A stretch of 64,000 nucleotides of DNA. It comes from CAYLJJ01 sp964384025. GTDB lineage: Bacteria; Myxococcota_A; Bradymonadia; UBA7976; UBA1532. Position numbers and translations under genes: made by a program. The stretch is taken from the NCBI GenBank assembly GCA_964384025.1, contig CAYLJJ010000008.1:46321-110320 (forward strand), read 5' to 3'. The notes under the pieces were generated by a model, which worked only from the letters and a program-made list of their open reading frames with translations, was not told where the DNA came from and searched no databases. Positions 25,982 through 35,925 of the stretch are shown piece by piece. The stretch's first letter is position 1; every line of letters starts with the position of its first letter.

Positions 25982-28900
25982 TTATCGTGTCTCCAAGCAG
26001 CAGCAGCGAAAGCCAACATTGCCTCGTGCTGTCTCAGGAGGAGCGCTCAGTGGGTAAGAGCAGCTCAAACCTTCAGCGATGTTCCCTGCGCTGCCCCCGT
26101 GAAGCATCACTCCCCCTCCTTCACTGAGGGTCCATTCCCAAACGTTCCCTGAGAGTTGAAAGATCGCCCCCTCTGCGCCAATCCCCTCTCGGAGACATTC
26201 GGGGGGTTGGTTAGTCGGCAGGATCTCATCCTCGTTCTCAGGGGTTCGAGGATCTGTGTCCAGGTCCTGACCATTGCAGCGCTCCGGCTCATAGACCTCT
26301 CCATAGGGATAGAGGCCTCCACAAGCGCGCATCCATTGCTCCTCTGTGCAGAGATCACAACCCGCGCCCGCAGCCTGACAAGCGACCCGCGCTGTCTCAG
26401 CATCGACATGGACCCAAGGCAACACTCCTGGCTTAGAGCAGGCCCGCTTAAAATTCTCGCCCACCTCGCTCCACCCAGCATCTATGCGGCTGGCCTCATA
26501 GCGGTAGATAAAGAAACCATCCGCCTCCTCCTGAGCAGGGATATAACTGAGCCGGTCAGCGCCCTCATCAGTTTCACCGTCGCAGTCATCATCCAGACCG
26601 TTACAGCGCTCCTGCTCCACATCAAGGCTCGCCTGGGCACTACACCCCGCGAGGTTTGAATTGAGACAGATGATCTCGCCCTGCCGAGCGCAGATGCCCC
26701 GGCCAGGGCGGCCCCAAGGATCCAAGCCCTCACAGGGCTCCCCCAAGGTCGGAAAGCCTTCGTCGATCTCTCCATCACAGTCGTTGTCCAGAGCATCACA
26801 GCTCTGCTCCTCCTCCTCATAGTTGGAGGGATAGGGGCAGAGCCATCGCCCAGCACGACAGGCGGGACGAACTCCTCGACAAATCCCCAGATCAAGACAG
26901 CTCAACAGCGCCTCTCCCTCATCTGGGAGGACGCGCGCGGCGTCATCAATGATGCCGTTACAGTCGTTGTCCAAGCCATCACAGTACTCCCGCCCTCCAG
27001 GTCCAAGCTGGCACTCGCAACCATTCTCCACCAGAGCATCTCGATCAACAAAGCCCTCTTCACAACGACGAATACGGCAAAGGCCCTGATCACAGAGGGG
27101 CTCTGCGCGCTGAGGAGCGCAGCTCTGATGACAGCCCCCACAGTGCTCCTCATCACCCAGGAGATCGAAGCCCTCGTCGATCTCTCCGTCACAGTCGTCA
27201 TCCACTCCATTGCACTCCTCCTCCCCCTCAGAGCGGCAGAGATATTCACAGCCATCCCGCGCCAGACCGTTGAGATCCAGGTGCCCCGCTTGGCAACTCA
27301 GGAGCAGACAACGCCCCTCTTGACAACGCCCCTCTCCCCAAGGTGGCTCACAGGGTAGGTCACAGGCCCCACAGTGCTCCGAATCATCGAGGAGGTTAAA
27401 ACCCTCATCGATCTCGCCATCACAGTCATCGTCCCGTCCATTACAGCGCTCCTCCCCCTGCCCCACACAGGGATATTCACAGCCATCCTCCAAGACTCCG
27501 TTGAGATCGACCCAGCCCTCTAAGCAGCGCTGAGGGCGACAGCGCCCCTCTTCACAGTGAATCCGCCCATTGGGGTAGCGGCAGGGCTGTCCACAGGCCC
27601 CGCAGTGCTCTAGATGGTTCATAAGATCAAACTCCTCATCGATCTCTCCATCACAGTCGTTGTCGAGGCCGTCGCAGATCTCAAAGCCGTCGGCGGAGGG
27701 GCTACAGTTCAGCTCGCAGCCATTCTCTGGGGCTCCATCACCATCAAACCAACCCAGCGCACAGCCTGCTAACTCGCAGCGGCCCTGGTGACAGAGGCCC
27801 TGAGCGTGGGGAGGCTCGCAGAGATGCTCGCAAACTCCACAGTTGAGGGGATCGTTGAGGAGGTCAAAGCCCTCATCAACTTCTCCATCGCAGTCATCAT
27901 CACGATCGTTGCAGCGCTCCGCCCCCTCAGGGATGCAGGCATATTCACAGCCGTTCTCCGAGCGCCCATCTTGATCCAACCAGCCATTAAGACAGGTCAA
28001 GATCTGGCAGCGCCCCCCCCGACAGATCGGAGTGGCCTCCTCCAACTCACAACGGGCTCCACACGCCCCACAGTTGAGGAGATCACTCGCCAACTCAAAG
28101 CCCTCATCGACGATCCCATCACAATCGTTGTCTAGGCCATCGCAGATCTCCTCTCCCTCGTTACTCAGCTCACAGAGAGCCTCACAGCCATTATTGAGAT
28201 CCTGGTCAAGGTCACCAAAACCTGAGAGGCAGCGCGCCAATACGCAGCGCCCCTCCTCACAGCGAGGCTCAGCGTTGGGGAAGCGGCAGATAAAACCCTC
28301 ATCCAGGCGACCACAACCCCCGCAGTTCTGAGGATCCTCCATCTTGTTGACACCCTCATCAGTCGCCCCATCACAGTCGTTGTCCAGTTCATCGCAGATC
28401 TCCGCCCCTGTGGGGAAGCAGCGGGTCTCACAGCCGTTATCAGATCTCCCATCGGCGTTACTGAAGCCTCGCTCGCAGCTCAAGAGCCGACACTCCCCCT
28501 CTTCACAGCTCCCCGCACCGTTGGGGTAGTTGCAGCGACGCTCGCAGATCCCACAGTGCTCTGGGTCACGGCGAAGGTTAAAGCCTTCATCGATCTCACC
28601 ATCACAGTCGTTGTCCTCTCCATCGCAGCGCTCTACGCCTGGTGCTTGAGGCTCACAGAGGGCTTCACAGCCATTCTCTAGGTCCCGGTCAAGATCCCCC
28701 CAGCCCTCATCACAGCGCGCAAGGCGACACTCCCCACGCTCACAGACCCCCTCTCCTCGAACGTAATCGCAGGTCCGATCGCAGCGCCCACAGTGTTGAG
28801 GGTCTCGCCCCAACTCAAACTCTTCATCGATGAGACCATCGCAGTCATCATCTTCGCCATTGCAGATCTCAGAGCCAATCTCCAGGGCGCAGCTCGCCTC

Positions 28901-31900
28901 ACAGCCATTCTCTGGATCTCCATCGGCATCGGCGCTGCCCGGAGGGCAGCCCAGGAAGATACAGCGCCCCATCCGACATTCTCCCTGGGCGTTCCCAAAG
29001 AGGCAGGACTGTCCGCAGGCGCCGCAGTGTAAGGGGTTGCGGTTGAGGTCAAAGTCCTCATCGATCTCTCCATCACAGTCATTGTCCAGACCATCGCAGA
29101 TCTCTGGACCTGGGCAGATCAGGCTGTCGGCCTCTCCCAGATCGCTCCCCCCATCTTCGCCTCCTCCCTCTCCCCCACAGGCGAGCAGCAGTAACAACAG
29201 CAGCGGTAGCCTCCGCCATCTCAACAGGAACAGCAGTGGCACCAGCAGCAGCCCCAACGGGGGGCAGCTTCGAGCATCGATGCTGCACCCCCCCGAGGAG
29301 CCATCCCTCTCAACAGAGGGCTCAGGCTCCACAGGCCCAAGCTCAGGAAGGCGCGAGAGATCCAGGGGGAGAAGGCTGATGTCCGGGAGCCCTAGATCCA
29401 GACGGCTCAGATCCTCAAGGCCCCTGTCTGGACCTCCATCGGGCTCTAGATGACAGTCCCCCTCAAAGCAGCGCGATCCCTCAGGGCAGCGAATCCCCAA
29501 ACAAGGATCCTCTACACAGCGCCCCTCAAAGCAGAGGCGTCCTGCGGGGCAGGGTAAGTTGTCACAGGGGTCAGGCTGGCAGACACCCTCAACACAGCGC
29601 TCTCCCTCCGCGCAAGAGCGTGAGGCGCAGGGGTTCTCCTGACAAGCCCCCTCAAAGCAGCGCTCTTCCTCTCTACACTCAATCCCCAGGCAGGAGGGCA
29701 GGCAAGCCCCTTCACGGCAGAGACGGCCCGCCGCGCAGAGCAGCGAGGCGCAGAGATCGGGCTGACAACGCCCTTGTTGGCAACGCTCCCCCTCAGGGCA
29801 GCCTTGGAGATAGCAGTCATCAGGAGCACAGACCCCCCGAGAGCAGCGCGACCCCATTTCACAACGCAGCCCCAAACACTCCGGGCTGAGGCACTCTCCC
29901 CCATAACAGAGCTGCTCAGATTCACAGAAGATCCCCTCACAGGGATCTCGCTGGCAAAAACCCTCAACGCAAACCAGCTCTCCAGGGCATTCACGAGCCT
30001 GGCAACGAGGAGCACAGCGCCCCTGGATACAGCGCCCTCCCTCTTCACAGAGAGCCTCCTCATCGATCTCCCCGTCGCAGTCATCATCCAGACCGTTACA
30101 GCGCTCCTCTTCCGGTTCAGGGAGGTTGCAGGGCCTCAGGGATCCCTCAACACAGCTCCGCGTCCCTACCCCACAGGGACCTTTGCAGGGCTCACTGAGA
30201 TCTTCATCAATCAAGCCATCACAATCATCATCCACCCCATTGCAGGACTCCGGCTCCGGAATGGCCGCGTCACAGCCTCGATAGCTCCCCCCCTCACAGC
30301 GCGCTATCCCCCGAGCACAGAGAGGAAAGCAGGAGCGGATCAGCTCTTCATCCACAAGGCCATCACAGTCATCATCCAAGCCATTGCAGGACTCCGCCTC
30401 AGGCTGCAGCGCCTCACAGCGCCAACGCCCCTCCAAACAGCGCCCCGTGCCGCTGCCACAGACCGTCTCACAAGGCCGCACCAAACCCTCATCAATAAAG
30501 CCATCGCAGTCATCATCTGCTCCATTGCAGATCTCTTCCTGAGGCGGAGGCGCATCACAGGCCCCCCATACCCCCTCTTCGCAGCGCTCCACTCCTCTCC
30601 CACACTCGCCCCCACAAGCGCGACTCAAGCCCTCATCAACCGCCCCATCACAGTCGTTGTCTTGAGCGTCACAGATCTCCCCCTGAGGCTGGATCGCATC
30701 ACAGCCGCTCCACTCTCCTCCTCGACAGCGCTCCTGTCCCGAACCACAGGCGCTGTGACAGATGCGACTGAGTCCCTCATCCACGTTCCCATCACAGTTA
30801 TTGTCTCGTCCATCGCAGCGCTCCTCGCTGGGGCTGGGCGCGTTACAGAGGCCCCAGCGCCCCTCCTGGCAGCGTTGAAGCCCCTCGCCACAACTGGAGG
30901 CGCAGGCGCGGCTCAGCCCCTCATCTATGCTGCCATCACAATCATTGTCTTGGTCATCACAGATCTCCACCTGGGGCTGAAGCGCATCGCACTCTCCAAA
31001 CTCCCCCGCCTCACAAGCCCTCCAGCCCGCCCCACAGGCGCTTAAACAGGGCTCAAAGACCCCCTCGTCTGCGCTGCCATCACAGTCATTGTCCAGGCCA
31101 TCACAGCCCTCTGCCTGGGGTTGAGGTGCATCGCAGGGACCCCAACGCCCCTCCAGGCAGTGCGCCTCTCCCACTCCACAAGGGCTCTCGCAGCTCTGCC
31201 TAAAGTCATCTACTTGGCCATCGCAGTCATTGTCCTCTCCATCACAGCGCTCCTCCTGGGGCTGAGGTGCATCGCATTCTCCCCATATGCCCCTTCGACA
31301 GATCTCCTCTCCCGTCCCACAGAGAGACTGGCAAGCGCGGCTGAGGCCATCATCCACAAGACCATCACAGTCATTGTCCAGACCGTCACAGATCTCCACC
31401 TGAGGGCTGGGTGCATCGCAGGCTCCAAAGCCTCCCTCTTCACAACGCTCCCGTCCTCCACCACAGGCGTTACGGCAGGAGCGAAAGACCCCCTCATCGA
31501 TCTCCCCATCACAGTCATTGTCTAGGCCGTCGCAACGCTCCTCCTGAGGCCGCGGCGCGCTACAGCCTCGCCAGATCCCCAAAACACAACGCTCCTCCCC
31601 CTCACCACAGGCTCTCTCACAAGGGCGCCGCAAAGGCTCTTCATCCTCCCCCTCATCCAAGAGACCGTCACAGTCATCATCTCTCCCATTGCACTCCTCT
31701 ACCTTGGGCCTCGGCGCGTTACAGCCTTCCCACTCTCCTTCACGACAGCGTCGCTGGCCCAGGCCACATTCTGTGCTGCAAGGACGCAAGAGCGCCTCAT
31801 CTACTAAACCATTGCAATCATTGTCTTTCCCATCGCAGATCTCCTGCGGCAGCGCCGCCTGAATGATCCGTCCCAGTTCAAGCTGAAGTGAGGGGAGATC

Positions 31901-32797
31901 CAATGCAAAATAAGCCTCTTCCGTCCCTCCCGCTTGGGCGATCGCCTCCAGGAGCGGGCTGCCAGCCATCTCCTCTCCAAAACCGATTACATAGGTTTTG
32001 ATCGGGATCGTCTGACCCTGGAAACGCAGCTCTGAGAGAGAGAGCGCTGCGGAGACAGCAGCCTCTGACGTTGAGCAGGTCTCCTCTCCATCGGTTAACA
32101 GCAGCACTGAGTAACCCCGACAGGCCCGGCGAGGGTCCAGCGGGATGATCTCCTCTTCAAAGTGTGTCAAAGCCGCGTTGAGTGCCCCCGCGATAGGCGT
32201 CCCCCCATCAGCCCTCAGCTCTCGATCCCCTTCGGGGTTGTAGGGAAACTCCTCTCGATGATCCATCCAACCCAGGATCTCTCGCTCTTGCTGAGGTCCT
32301 ACAGGCACCAAAAGCTCTCCTCCCAGTTCACAAGAAGCTTGTAAGCCATCGTAGTTGATCGCTCCCCCCCCATCGCTCGTTGGAGGGAGGTCATACCAAC
32401 TCAGCACACACTCCTCACAACCCACGCAGTGACAACTTGAGCGGATCAACTCGCCCTCAAGCTGGGCGTAGCGCATCAAGCCAAACTCCAGTTCAGAGGT
32501 CCCCGCCAAGAGCATCGCCATCGCCTCTTTAGCCAGATAGAGGCGGCTCTGCACCCCCTCTAAGCCGGGATAGCGGAAAGAGCCATCTCCATAGGTGTAG
32601 AGTTCGCAGGCTCCCTCCAGGCAGGCCAGCGGCCCAGGACAGTCCTGATCCCCCAAACAGGGGAGCGCCTGAGGGCTAAGGGTCATGCTCCCAGAGGTAT
32701 CAAAGATGATCAGCATCTTGGGCTTGACCAACTCCTGAGCCCAGGCGCTGTTGTAAAGAAAGAGGAGGAGAGAGAGAGGGAGAAGCTGAATCTTCAT
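25982..32797 (-). CDS. vWA / MopE-type metal-binding repeat / FGE-domain protein (two-gene fusion)
   Basis: 2271 residues with a signal peptide (LLLFLYNSAWA). A vWA domain (IFDTSGSM, MIDAS intact) covers ~25-320. Thirteen MopE-type motifs CDGxDNDCDGxxDE then alternate with CGxGxxxCxxGxW units. After them come Cys-rich units (CxEGxCxPDPC) to ~1120 and an Asp/Leu linker. At ~1165-1210 a MYXO-CTERM-like tail (GGCS, LLLVPLLFLLRWRR) runs straight into a lipoprotein-like signal (LPLLLLLLLACGGEGG). Twelve more MopE motifs follow, spaced by CGxC-type units. The last ~200 residues form an FGE/SUMF1-type fold (FIYRYEASR, LSGNVWEWT, GFRCC). This reads as two surface proteins joined in frame. MopE motifs are known from copper-binding MopE; metal specificity here is not proven. 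Confidence 0.85.
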   Translation of the reverse strand: MKIQLLPLSLLLFLYNSAWAQELVKPKMLIIFDTSGSMTLSPQALPCLGDQDCPGPLACLEGACELYTYGDGSFRYPGLEGVQSRLYLAKEAMAMLLAGTSELEFGLMRYAQLEGELIRSSCHCVGCEECVLSWYDLPPTSDGGGAINYDGLQASCELGGELLVPVGPQQEREILGWMDHREEFPYNPEGDRELRADGGTPIAGALNAALTHFEEEIIPLDPRRACRGYSVLLLTDGEETCSTSEAAVSAALSLSELRFQGQTIPIKTYVIGFGEEMAGSPLLEAIAQAGGTEEAYFALDLPSLQLELGRIIQAALPQEICDGKDNDCNGLVDEALLRPCSTECGLGQRRCREGEWEGCNAPRPKVEECNGRDDDCDGLLDEGEDEEPLRRPCERACGEGEERCVLGIWRGCSAPRPQEERCDGLDNDCDGEIDEGVFRSCRNACGGGRERCEEGGFGACDAPSPQVEICDGLDNDCDGLVDDGLSRACQSLCGTGEEICRRGIWGECDAPQPQEERCDGEDNDCDGQVDDFRQSCESPCGVGEAHCLEGRWGPCDAPQPQAEGCDGLDNDCDGSADEGVFEPCLSACGAGWRACEAGEFGECDALQPQVEICDDQDNDCDGSIDEGLSRACASSCGEGLQRCQEGRWGLCNAPSPSEERCDGRDNNCDGNVDEGLSRICHSACGSGQERCRGGEWSGCDAIQPQGEICDAQDNDCDGAVDEGLSRACGGECGRGVERCEEGVWGACDAPPPQEEICNGADDDCDGFIDEGLVRPCETVCGSGTGRCLEGRWRCEALQPEAESCNGLDDDCDGLVDEELIRSCFPLCARGIARCEGGSYRGCDAAIPEPESCNGVDDDCDGLIDEDLSEPCKGPCGVGTRSCVEGSLRPCNLPEPEEERCNGLDDDCDGEIDEEALCEEGGRCIQGRCAPRCQARECPGELVCVEGFCQRDPCEGIFCESEQLCYGGECLSPECLGLRCEMGSRCSRGVCAPDDCYLQGCPEGERCQQGRCQPDLCASLLCAAGRLCREGACLPSCLGIECREEERCFEGACQENPCASRSCAEGERCVEGVCQPDPCDNLPCPAGRLCFEGRCVEDPCLGIRCPEGSRCFEGDCHLEPDGGPDRGLEDLSRLDLGLPDISLLPLDLSRLPELGPVEPEPSVERDGSSGGCSIDARSCPPLGLLLVPLLFLLRWRRLPLLLLLLLACGGEGGGEDGGSDLGEADSLICPGPEICDGLDNDCDGEIDEDFDLNRNPLHCGACGQSCLFGNAQGECRMGRCIFLGCPPGSADADGDPENGCEASCALEIGSEICNGEDDDCDGLIDEEFELGRDPQHCGRCDRTCDYVRGEGVCERGECRLARCDEGWGDLDRDLENGCEALCEPQAPGVERCDGEDNDCDGEIDEGFNLRRDPEHCGICERRCNYPNGAGSCEEGECRLLSCERGFSNADGRSDNGCETRCFPTGAEICDELDNDCDGATDEGVNKMEDPQNCGGCGRLDEGFICRFPNAEPRCEEGRCVLARCLSGFGDLDQDLNNGCEALCELSNEGEEICDGLDNDCDGIVDEGFELASDLLNCGACGARCELEEATPICRGGRCQILTCLNGWLDQDGRSENGCEYACIPEGAERCNDRDDDCDGEVDEGFDLLNDPLNCGVCEHLCEPPHAQGLCHQGRCELAGCALGWFDGDGAPENGCELNCSPSADGFEICDGLDNDCDGEIDEEFDLMNHLEHCGACGQPCRYPNGRIHCEEGRCRPQRCLEGWVDLNGVLEDGCEYPCVGQGEERCNGRDDDCDGEIDEGFNLLDDSEHCGACDLPCEPPWGEGRCQEGRCLLLSCQAGHLDLNGLARDGCEYLCRSEGEEECNGVDDDCDGEIDEGFDLLGDEEHCGGCHQSCAPQRAEPLCDQGLCRIRRCEEGFVDRDALVENGCECQLGPGGREYCDGLDNDCNGIIDDAARVLPDEGEALLSCLDLGICRGVRPACRAGRWLCPYPSNYEEEEQSCDALDNDCDGEIDEGFPTLGEPCEGLDPWGRPGRGICARQGEIICLNSNLAGCSAQASLDVEQERCNGLDDDCDGETDEGADRLSYIPAQEEADGFFIYRYEASRIDAGWSEVGENFKRACSKPGVLPWVHVDAETARVACQAAGAGCDLCTEEQWMRACGGLYPYGEVYEPERCNGQDLDTDPRTPENEDEILPTNQPPECLREGIGAEGAIFQLSGNVWEWTLSEGGGVMLHGGSAGNIAEGLSCSYPLSAPPETARGNVGFRCCCLETR

Positions 32798-32990
32798 GAT
32801 AACTTGAGAGGATATCAGCTTCCTGTTTGAGAGAGGAGATCGGAAACAGGCTCAAAAATTCCCCAACAGGGCCTAGGCTCTCCCTGAGCTTCCCTCTTCA
32901 CTTACAAGTTTGTATTGAGCTTCATTATCAATATCGATCCAGATATGCTTCCATCTGATTCCACTCTAAGGAGCTTGTGGAGAGATTTTG
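32798..32990. promoter_or_regulatory. Divergent promoter region between MopE-repeat and OmpA-like genes
   Basis: 193 bases separate the two divergent starts, so promoters for both must lie here. The half next to the plus-strand gene is AT-rich (about 32895-32950). No convincing -35/-10 pair or operator can be picked by eye. Confidence 0.35.
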
Positions 32991-34547
32991 ATGCGCCACT
33001 GCCTCACCCTCTCTCTCCTCTTGAGCCTTGCTTGGGCTCAAGAGCCCCTCTCTCAGCCTGCTGGGGGGAGTTGGAATCACATCAGCGTTCAAGGAGCAGG
33101 GAGCACTCCTGATGGTCTCTGGGTCCCAGGTCTAGGGCTGAGCCTCCAAAAACAGGAAGGGGAGGCGCTGAGCCTGAATCCTTCCGCCCTGCTGCGTTAT
33201 GGTCTAAACCACCGCCTGGAGTTGGGTCTAGATCTCTTCAAGCCGGAGGGAGAGGTGCTACAACCTCAGGGCTACGCCAAGCTTAGGCTCTTGGGAGCGC
33301 TCCCTACTGCGGGGGGCCTGGGCCTTGCGCTGGGCTTAAGGCTCTATGATGATCTTGAACCCTATCTGGCCCTAGAGGGTCGCCGTTGGGATCTAAGAGC
33401 TGCTCTTAATCTGGGGCTCAGAGGTCCCCTGAAGGAGCGCAGCGATTCCTCGGATCGTCTCTATACAGGGCTCGCGTTGGGGCGCTCTCTGGGGAGTGAG
33501 ACGCGCTGGCTCATGGGAGAGCTGTTGATGGAACTCCCTGAGGTGGGGAGTCCTCATCTAGAGGCTGCTCTGGGCCTGAGGCTCTTTTTCTCTTCGGGGC
33601 CGGTTCTGCTCTTGGGCTTCAGCGCTGCGCTCTGGGGAGAGCAACCTCTCTTGCAAGGCTTCCTGCGCCTTGACTGGCAAAAGATCCCTAGAGATCTGGA
33701 TAAAGATACCATCCTGGATCTTCAAGATCACTGCCCCAGGCGTCCAGAGGATCGAGATGGCTTCCGAGATGAGGATGGCTGCCCCGATCCTGACAATGAT
33801 CAGGATGGGATTCCTGATGAGCGTGACCTCTGTCCAGATCTCCCCGAGTCGCGCAATGGTCGTTTTGATGAAGATGGTTGCCCCGATGTAGGTGATCGAG
33901 ACGCGGATGGTCTCCCTGAAGATCTCGATCTCTGTCCCAACAAACCTGAGGATCACGACCATTTCCAAGATGGAGATGGTTGCCCCGATCTGGACGATGA
34001 TAGAGATGGGGTGCCTGATCTTGAAGATCACTGCCTCTTGAAGCAGGAGGATCTGGATGGCTTTCTGGATGAGGATGGCTGCCCTGATCCTGACAATGAT
34101 GAAGATGGCCTCTTGGATGAGATCGATCGCTGTCCCCGTGAGGCGGGGCCTGTAGAAGAGCAGGGTTGCCCCAAGAACATCCAGCCTCAAATTAGGGCGG
34201 AGCTTTTGGAGATCAGGGTTCAGCTTGAGTTCGCGCCCAGGCGTCACGCGCTCCGCGCTGTACACCAACAGCTCTTGGAGGAGCTGTTGATGCTCCTTCA
34301 AGAGCACCCCGAGGTCCTCAAGATCGAGATCCAGGGTCGTCGGGATCCTCAAAGAGAGCGTCGCCGTCGTTTTAAGCGCCTGGGGCTCAAGCGCGCAGAG
34401 GCGGTCAAAGCTTGGTTGTTGAAGCGGGGGATCGCTCCAGAGCGCTTGGCTGTAAAGGATTATGGTCTGGAGGACTCAGAGGAGGGAGCTCGGCTGAGCT
34501 TTCAGATCTTAACCTCGGCGGCGGAACAGGAGAGGCAGGATCAGTAG
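32991..34547 (+). CDS. OmpA-family outer-membrane protein with thrombospondin type 3 repeats
   Basis: 518 residues from the ATG at 32991 (a TTG three bases earlier is less likely). A signal peptide ends LLSLAWA. Residues ~20-230 are beta-rich with alternating hydrophobics (GLALGLRLYDDLEPYLALEG, LRLFFSSGPVLLLGFSAAL), as expected of a small outer-membrane barrel. Residues ~235-385 are a run of TSP3-type Asp repeats (DNDQDGIPDERDLCP, DRDGVPDLEDHC), which bind calcium in homologues. Residues ~390-510 form an OmpA C-terminal domain (LEFAPRRHALRAVHQQLLEE, LKRAEAVKAWLLKRGI), which would hold peptidoglycan. Barrel, TSP3 and OmpA-C is a common layout in Myxococcota and Bacteroidota. Its last 39 bases overlap the end of the convergent gene. 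Confidence 0.87.
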   Translation: MRHCLTLSLLLSLAWAQEPLSQPAGGSWNHISVQGAGSTPDGLWVPGLGLSLQKQEGEALSLNPSALLRYGLNHRLELGLDLFKPEGEVLQPQGYAKLRLLGALPTAGGLGLALGLRLYDDLEPYLALEGRRWDLRAALNLGLRGPLKERSDSSDRLYTGLALGRSLGSETRWLMGELLMELPEVGSPHLEAALGLRLFFSSGPVLLLGFSAALWGEQPLLQGFLRLDWQKIPRDLDKDTILDLQDHCPRRPEDRDGFRDEDGCPDPDNDQDGIPDERDLCPDLPESRNGRFDEDGCPDVGDRDADGLPEDLDLCPNKPEDHDHFQDGDGCPDLDDDRDGVPDLEDHCLLKQEDLDGFLDEDGCPDPDNDEDGLLDEIDRCPREAGPVEEQGCPKNIQPQIRAELLEIRVQLEFAPRRHALRAVHQQLLEELLMLLQEHPEVLKIEIQGRRDPQRERRRRFKRLGLKRAEAVKAWLLKRGIAPERLAVKDYGLEDSEEGARLSFQILTSAAEQERQDQ

Positions 34548-35789
34548 GAGCGCGAGAGGAGCTGGAGTTGTGGCCACGAGATCAAAGCTACAGCTGTCAT
34601 TATTGTAGTTGCTGGGCACCGGAGCAGCGTCCACCTCAGCATCTACAATGGCGTCGATGATCGCATCTTGAATGGGGGTCTCATCGCAGAGATCTCCCTC
34701 TCCATCTTCATCGGAGTCCAGCTGATCAGGGTTGCTGATCTCAGGACAGTTATCCCGATCGTCATCAACATCATCCCCATCATCATCTCCATCACAGAGA
34801 TCCCCGTGACCATCCTCATCCAGATCTCTCTGATCCTCACCGGGAAGATCTGGGCAAGTGTCCTCCTCATCGTTGACCCCATCCCCATCTCGATCACCAT
34901 CGCAGAGATCTCCCTGACCATCCTCATCTAGATCCAGCTGGTGGGCATTGGCGATGTTGGGGCAGTTGTCCAGATCATCAAGATGCCCATCTCCATCCTG
35001 ATCCTCATCACAGGCATCCCCACGACCATCATCGTCTGTATCCTGCTGTTCAGGATCAGCGACCAAACGACAGAGATCCTCCCCATCCTCTACCCCATCA
35101 TTGTCGGAGTCTGGATCTTGATAGTCTGCTGTGCCATCTTCATCGCTGTCTACTGGGGGAGTCTGTAGATCCTCATCTCCCGCTTCCAGAAGATCACCAA
35201 GCTCATCCGCATCGGAGTCTCGATCCAGGGCATCAAGGATGCCATCTCCATCGGTATCAGAGGGATTTTCAGGATCCCCCAACTCCACATCATCACGGAT
35301 CCCATCATTATCGCTGTCCGCTCGACTGGCTCTCAGACCCAGACTGGCCTCCAACTCATTAACGAGGCCATCTCCATCTATATCGTCATCACAATCATCC
35401 CCCAGCTCATCACCATCCACATCAGATTGGCCCCGGTTGGGAAAATCTGGGCAGTTGTCCACGCTGTTGTTGATACCATCTCCATCATGATCTGCGTCAC
35501 AGAGATCACCCAAACCATCTGAATCTTGATCAGCCTGATCGGGGTTTGAGGTATCTCGGCAGTTATCAACATCATTACAGATCTCATCCGCATCGCTGTC
35601 TCCTCCTCGCTCGGGAGGACAGGTGCAGAGATCCCCAACTCCATCCCCGTTGGAATCAAGCTGGTCGGGATTTGCGATAGAGGGACAGTTGTCGCTTACA
35701 TCAGGATGCCCATCTCCATCTCGATCAGGTTCTTGAGCCTGGGTGAGTATTGGGAGACTCAACAGGGCGATAATCCAGAGGCTCTTCAT
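34509..35789 (-). CDS. Thrombospondin type 3 repeat protein with MYXO-CTERM-like anchor
   Basis: 426 residues with a signal peptide (LLSLPILTQAQ). Almost the whole mature part is a chain of TSP3 repeats of the form DxDxDGxxDxxDNCPxxxNPDQ, about a dozen, with Asp at the calcium-ligand positions. The C-terminus has the Myxococcota sorting pattern: NDSCSF, hydrophobic LALLLILPLLF, then RRRG and the stop. The protein should be exported and held at the surface as an acidic calcium-binding rod. AGGAGAG precedes the start at 35789. The 3' end overlaps the OmpA-like gene tail to tail, so the RRRG codons are antisense to the end of that gene. Confidence 0.85.
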   Translation of the reverse strand: MKSLWIIALLSLPILTQAQEPDRDGDGHPDVSDNCPSIANPDQLDSNGDGVGDLCTCPPERGGDSDADEICNDVDNCRDTSNPDQADQDSDGLGDLCDADHDGDGINNSVDNCPDFPNRGQSDVDGDELGDDCDDDIDGDGLVNELEASLGLRASRADSDNDGIRDDVELGDPENPSDTDGDGILDALDRDSDADELGDLLEAGDEDLQTPPVDSDEDGTADYQDPDSDNDGVEDGEDLCRLVADPEQQDTDDDGRGDACDEDQDGDGHLDDLDNCPNIANAHQLDLDEDGQGDLCDGDRDGDGVNDEEDTCPDLPGEDQRDLDEDGHGDLCDGDDDGDDVDDDRDNCPEISNPDQLDSDEDGEGDLCDETPIQDAIIDAIVDAEVDAAPVPSNYNNDSCSFDLVATTPAPLALLLILPLLFRRRG

Positions 35790-35903
35790 CGTCTCTCCTA
35801 AGAATATTTTTTTAGACGGGACGGACAGAGAAAAACACGAAATCCCCCCTCAGGTCCAATTATAGGAGGAGGTCAGGAGCCTGTCTCCAAGAGAATTGAG
35901 CGT

Positions 35904-35925
35904 TTTCAGCCTGGAGAGGCTGAAA
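35904..35925. promoter_or_regulatory. Perfect 8-bp hairpin upstream of infC
   Basis: TTTCAGCC and GGCTGAAA form a perfect stem around a 6-nt loop, followed by TTTGG, about 120 bases before infC. As infC is autoregulated in several bacteria this could be a leader structure or attenuator; it could also insulate the divergent TSP3 gene promoter. No reading frame occupies the region. Confidence 0.35.

Noticed and set aside
29774..31045. Long plus-strand open frame (~420 codons) opposite the MopE repeats
   Set aside because: Its repetitive Ile/Thr/Ala text mirrors the antisense of the CDGxDNDCDG repeats, it lacks a ribosome binding site and it resembles no protein. It is a by-product of the strong codon pattern on the minus strand.
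28000..31700. CRISPR-like periodic repeats
   Set aside because: The periodic blocks encode protein motifs (CDGxDNDCDG) with irregular spacing and no constant repeat with unique spacers; they are coding repeats.
33558..34352. Minus-strand open frame of 264 codons inside the OmpA-like gene
   Set aside because: It lies wholly antisense to TSP3 repeats and gives an Ile/Arg-rich repeat typical of such shadows; the plus-strand protein has clear signal, barrel, TSP3 and OmpA domains.
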